In this document: piece by piece, positions 37,615 to 38,285 of the stretch
Position numbering within the stretch: position 1 is the first letter of the stretch
Layout: the number at the start of each line of letters is the position of its first letter
Assembly (NCBI GenBank): GCA_000993535.1
Contig: LBWG01000017.1
Location: forward strand, 1 to 38,285
Direction: 5' to 3'
Source of the DNA: Candidatus Uhrbacteria bacterium GW2011_GWF2_39_13
GTDB lineage: Bacteria > Patescibacteriota > Patescibacteriia > UBA9934 > GWF2-40-263
Length of the DNA stretch: 38,285 nucleotides
Notes under the pieces: model-generated
Told to the model about the DNA's origin: nothing
What the model saw: only the letters and a program-made list of their open reading frames with translations
Databases searched by the model: none
Translations under genes and position numbers: made by a program

Positions 37615-38285
37615 TTAATCACCGAAATGTTCAGGCTGGTAATATAATCACTCAGTTTATCTCCCTTCGGCAACAATTCGATTATGGAAAGATACAAGGG
37701 GTCATTCCATTGTGTCATTTTATCAACATAGCCTGATTTCTTTTCAAATCTGAATTCCGAAAAACCTGCATCCTTTATCATTTTTTCTGTCTCATCCGTC
37801 AATACCGCTCCAGCGACACAGCCGACAAGCGCGGAAACTGCTTCGAGAACATTTTCAGGAAGCGGCTTCAGTAACGCCAGATCGGAAATCGCAGCTCGTC
37901 CGCCCGGTTTGAGAACACGAAAAATTTCCCTCCACACCTGCCCTTTGTCAGGGGAAAGATTTATGACACAGTTTGATATTACCACGTCAATACTACTGTC
38001 CGCCACCGGCAGGTGTTCTATTTCCCCGAGCCGGAACTCGACATTCTTCAATCCCGTCCGTTTTGTAAATTCGCTGATATTGTTTCTTGCCTTCATAAGC
38101 ATTTCATATGTCATATCAACACCAATTGATTTACCGGTTTTCCCTACCTTTTCAGCGGCAATGAAAACATCAAATCCGCCGCCCGCGCCCAAATCCAGAA
38201 CAACATCGCCTTCCTTCAATGACGCGATTGCCGTTGGATTACCGCATGACAAACCCATGTTTGCACCATCAGGCAATGAGGCCAG
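37602..38285 (-). CDS. arsM: Arsenite methyltransferase ArsM (5' end beyond window)
   Basis: [83 protein letters not shown]. Frame open to the window edge. Confidence 0.9.
   Translation of the reverse strand: MASLPDGANMGLSCGNPTAIASLKEGDVVLDLGAGGGFDVFIAAEKVGKTGKSIGVDMTYEMLMKARNNISEFTKRTGLKNVEFRLGEIEHLPVADSSIDVVISNCVINLSPDKGQVWREIFRVLKPGGRAAISDLALLKPLPENVLEAVSALVGCVAGAVLTDETEKMIKDAGFSEFRFEKKSGYVDKMTQWNDPLYLSIIELLPKGDKLSDYITSLNISVIKTSV

Noticed and set aside
1-38285. CRISPR array, retron, toxin-antitoxin or other defence locus
   Set aside because: I saw no regularly spaced direct repeats, cas genes, reverse transcriptase or toxin-antitoxin pairs when reading the window.

Overview
The window is dominated by one long run of + strand genes, about 1070-31461, with gaps of roughly 40 bp or less and many ATGA-type overlaps. 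It is probably a single ~30 kb surface-glycan or glycolipid biosynthesis operon. It encodes a winged-helix regulator, glycosyltransferases, a PglK/MsbA-like ABC exporter, a WbpB/WbpD/WbpE-like amino-sugar trio, a second DegT aminotransferase, an NAD-dependent epimerase-like protein and several methyltransferases. Eight radical SAM proteins are present, three of them of the B12-binding-domain type. Unusual members are a PurH (AICAR transformylase/IMP cyclohydrolase) paralog with altered motifs, two adjacent Cys-rich genes that look like repeated TIGR04076-type modules, and a membrane-phosphodiesterase-methyltransferase fusion. Left flank: partial IS630-like transposase, tRNA-Asn and a decayed IS200/IS605 TnpA remnant with its hairpin. 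Right flank: NIF3/YqfO-like protein, M50 protease, XseA, a lipoprotein, a REC-Ser/Thr kinase hybrid, and a minus-strand arsenic operon (arsM - carboxymuconolactone decarboxylase-like - acr3) with a second acr3 C-terminal remnant. Several genes show frame or start-codon anomalies, some next to homopolymer runs. These could be sequence errors, decay or recoding. All family calls are by eye from motifs; no searches were run.
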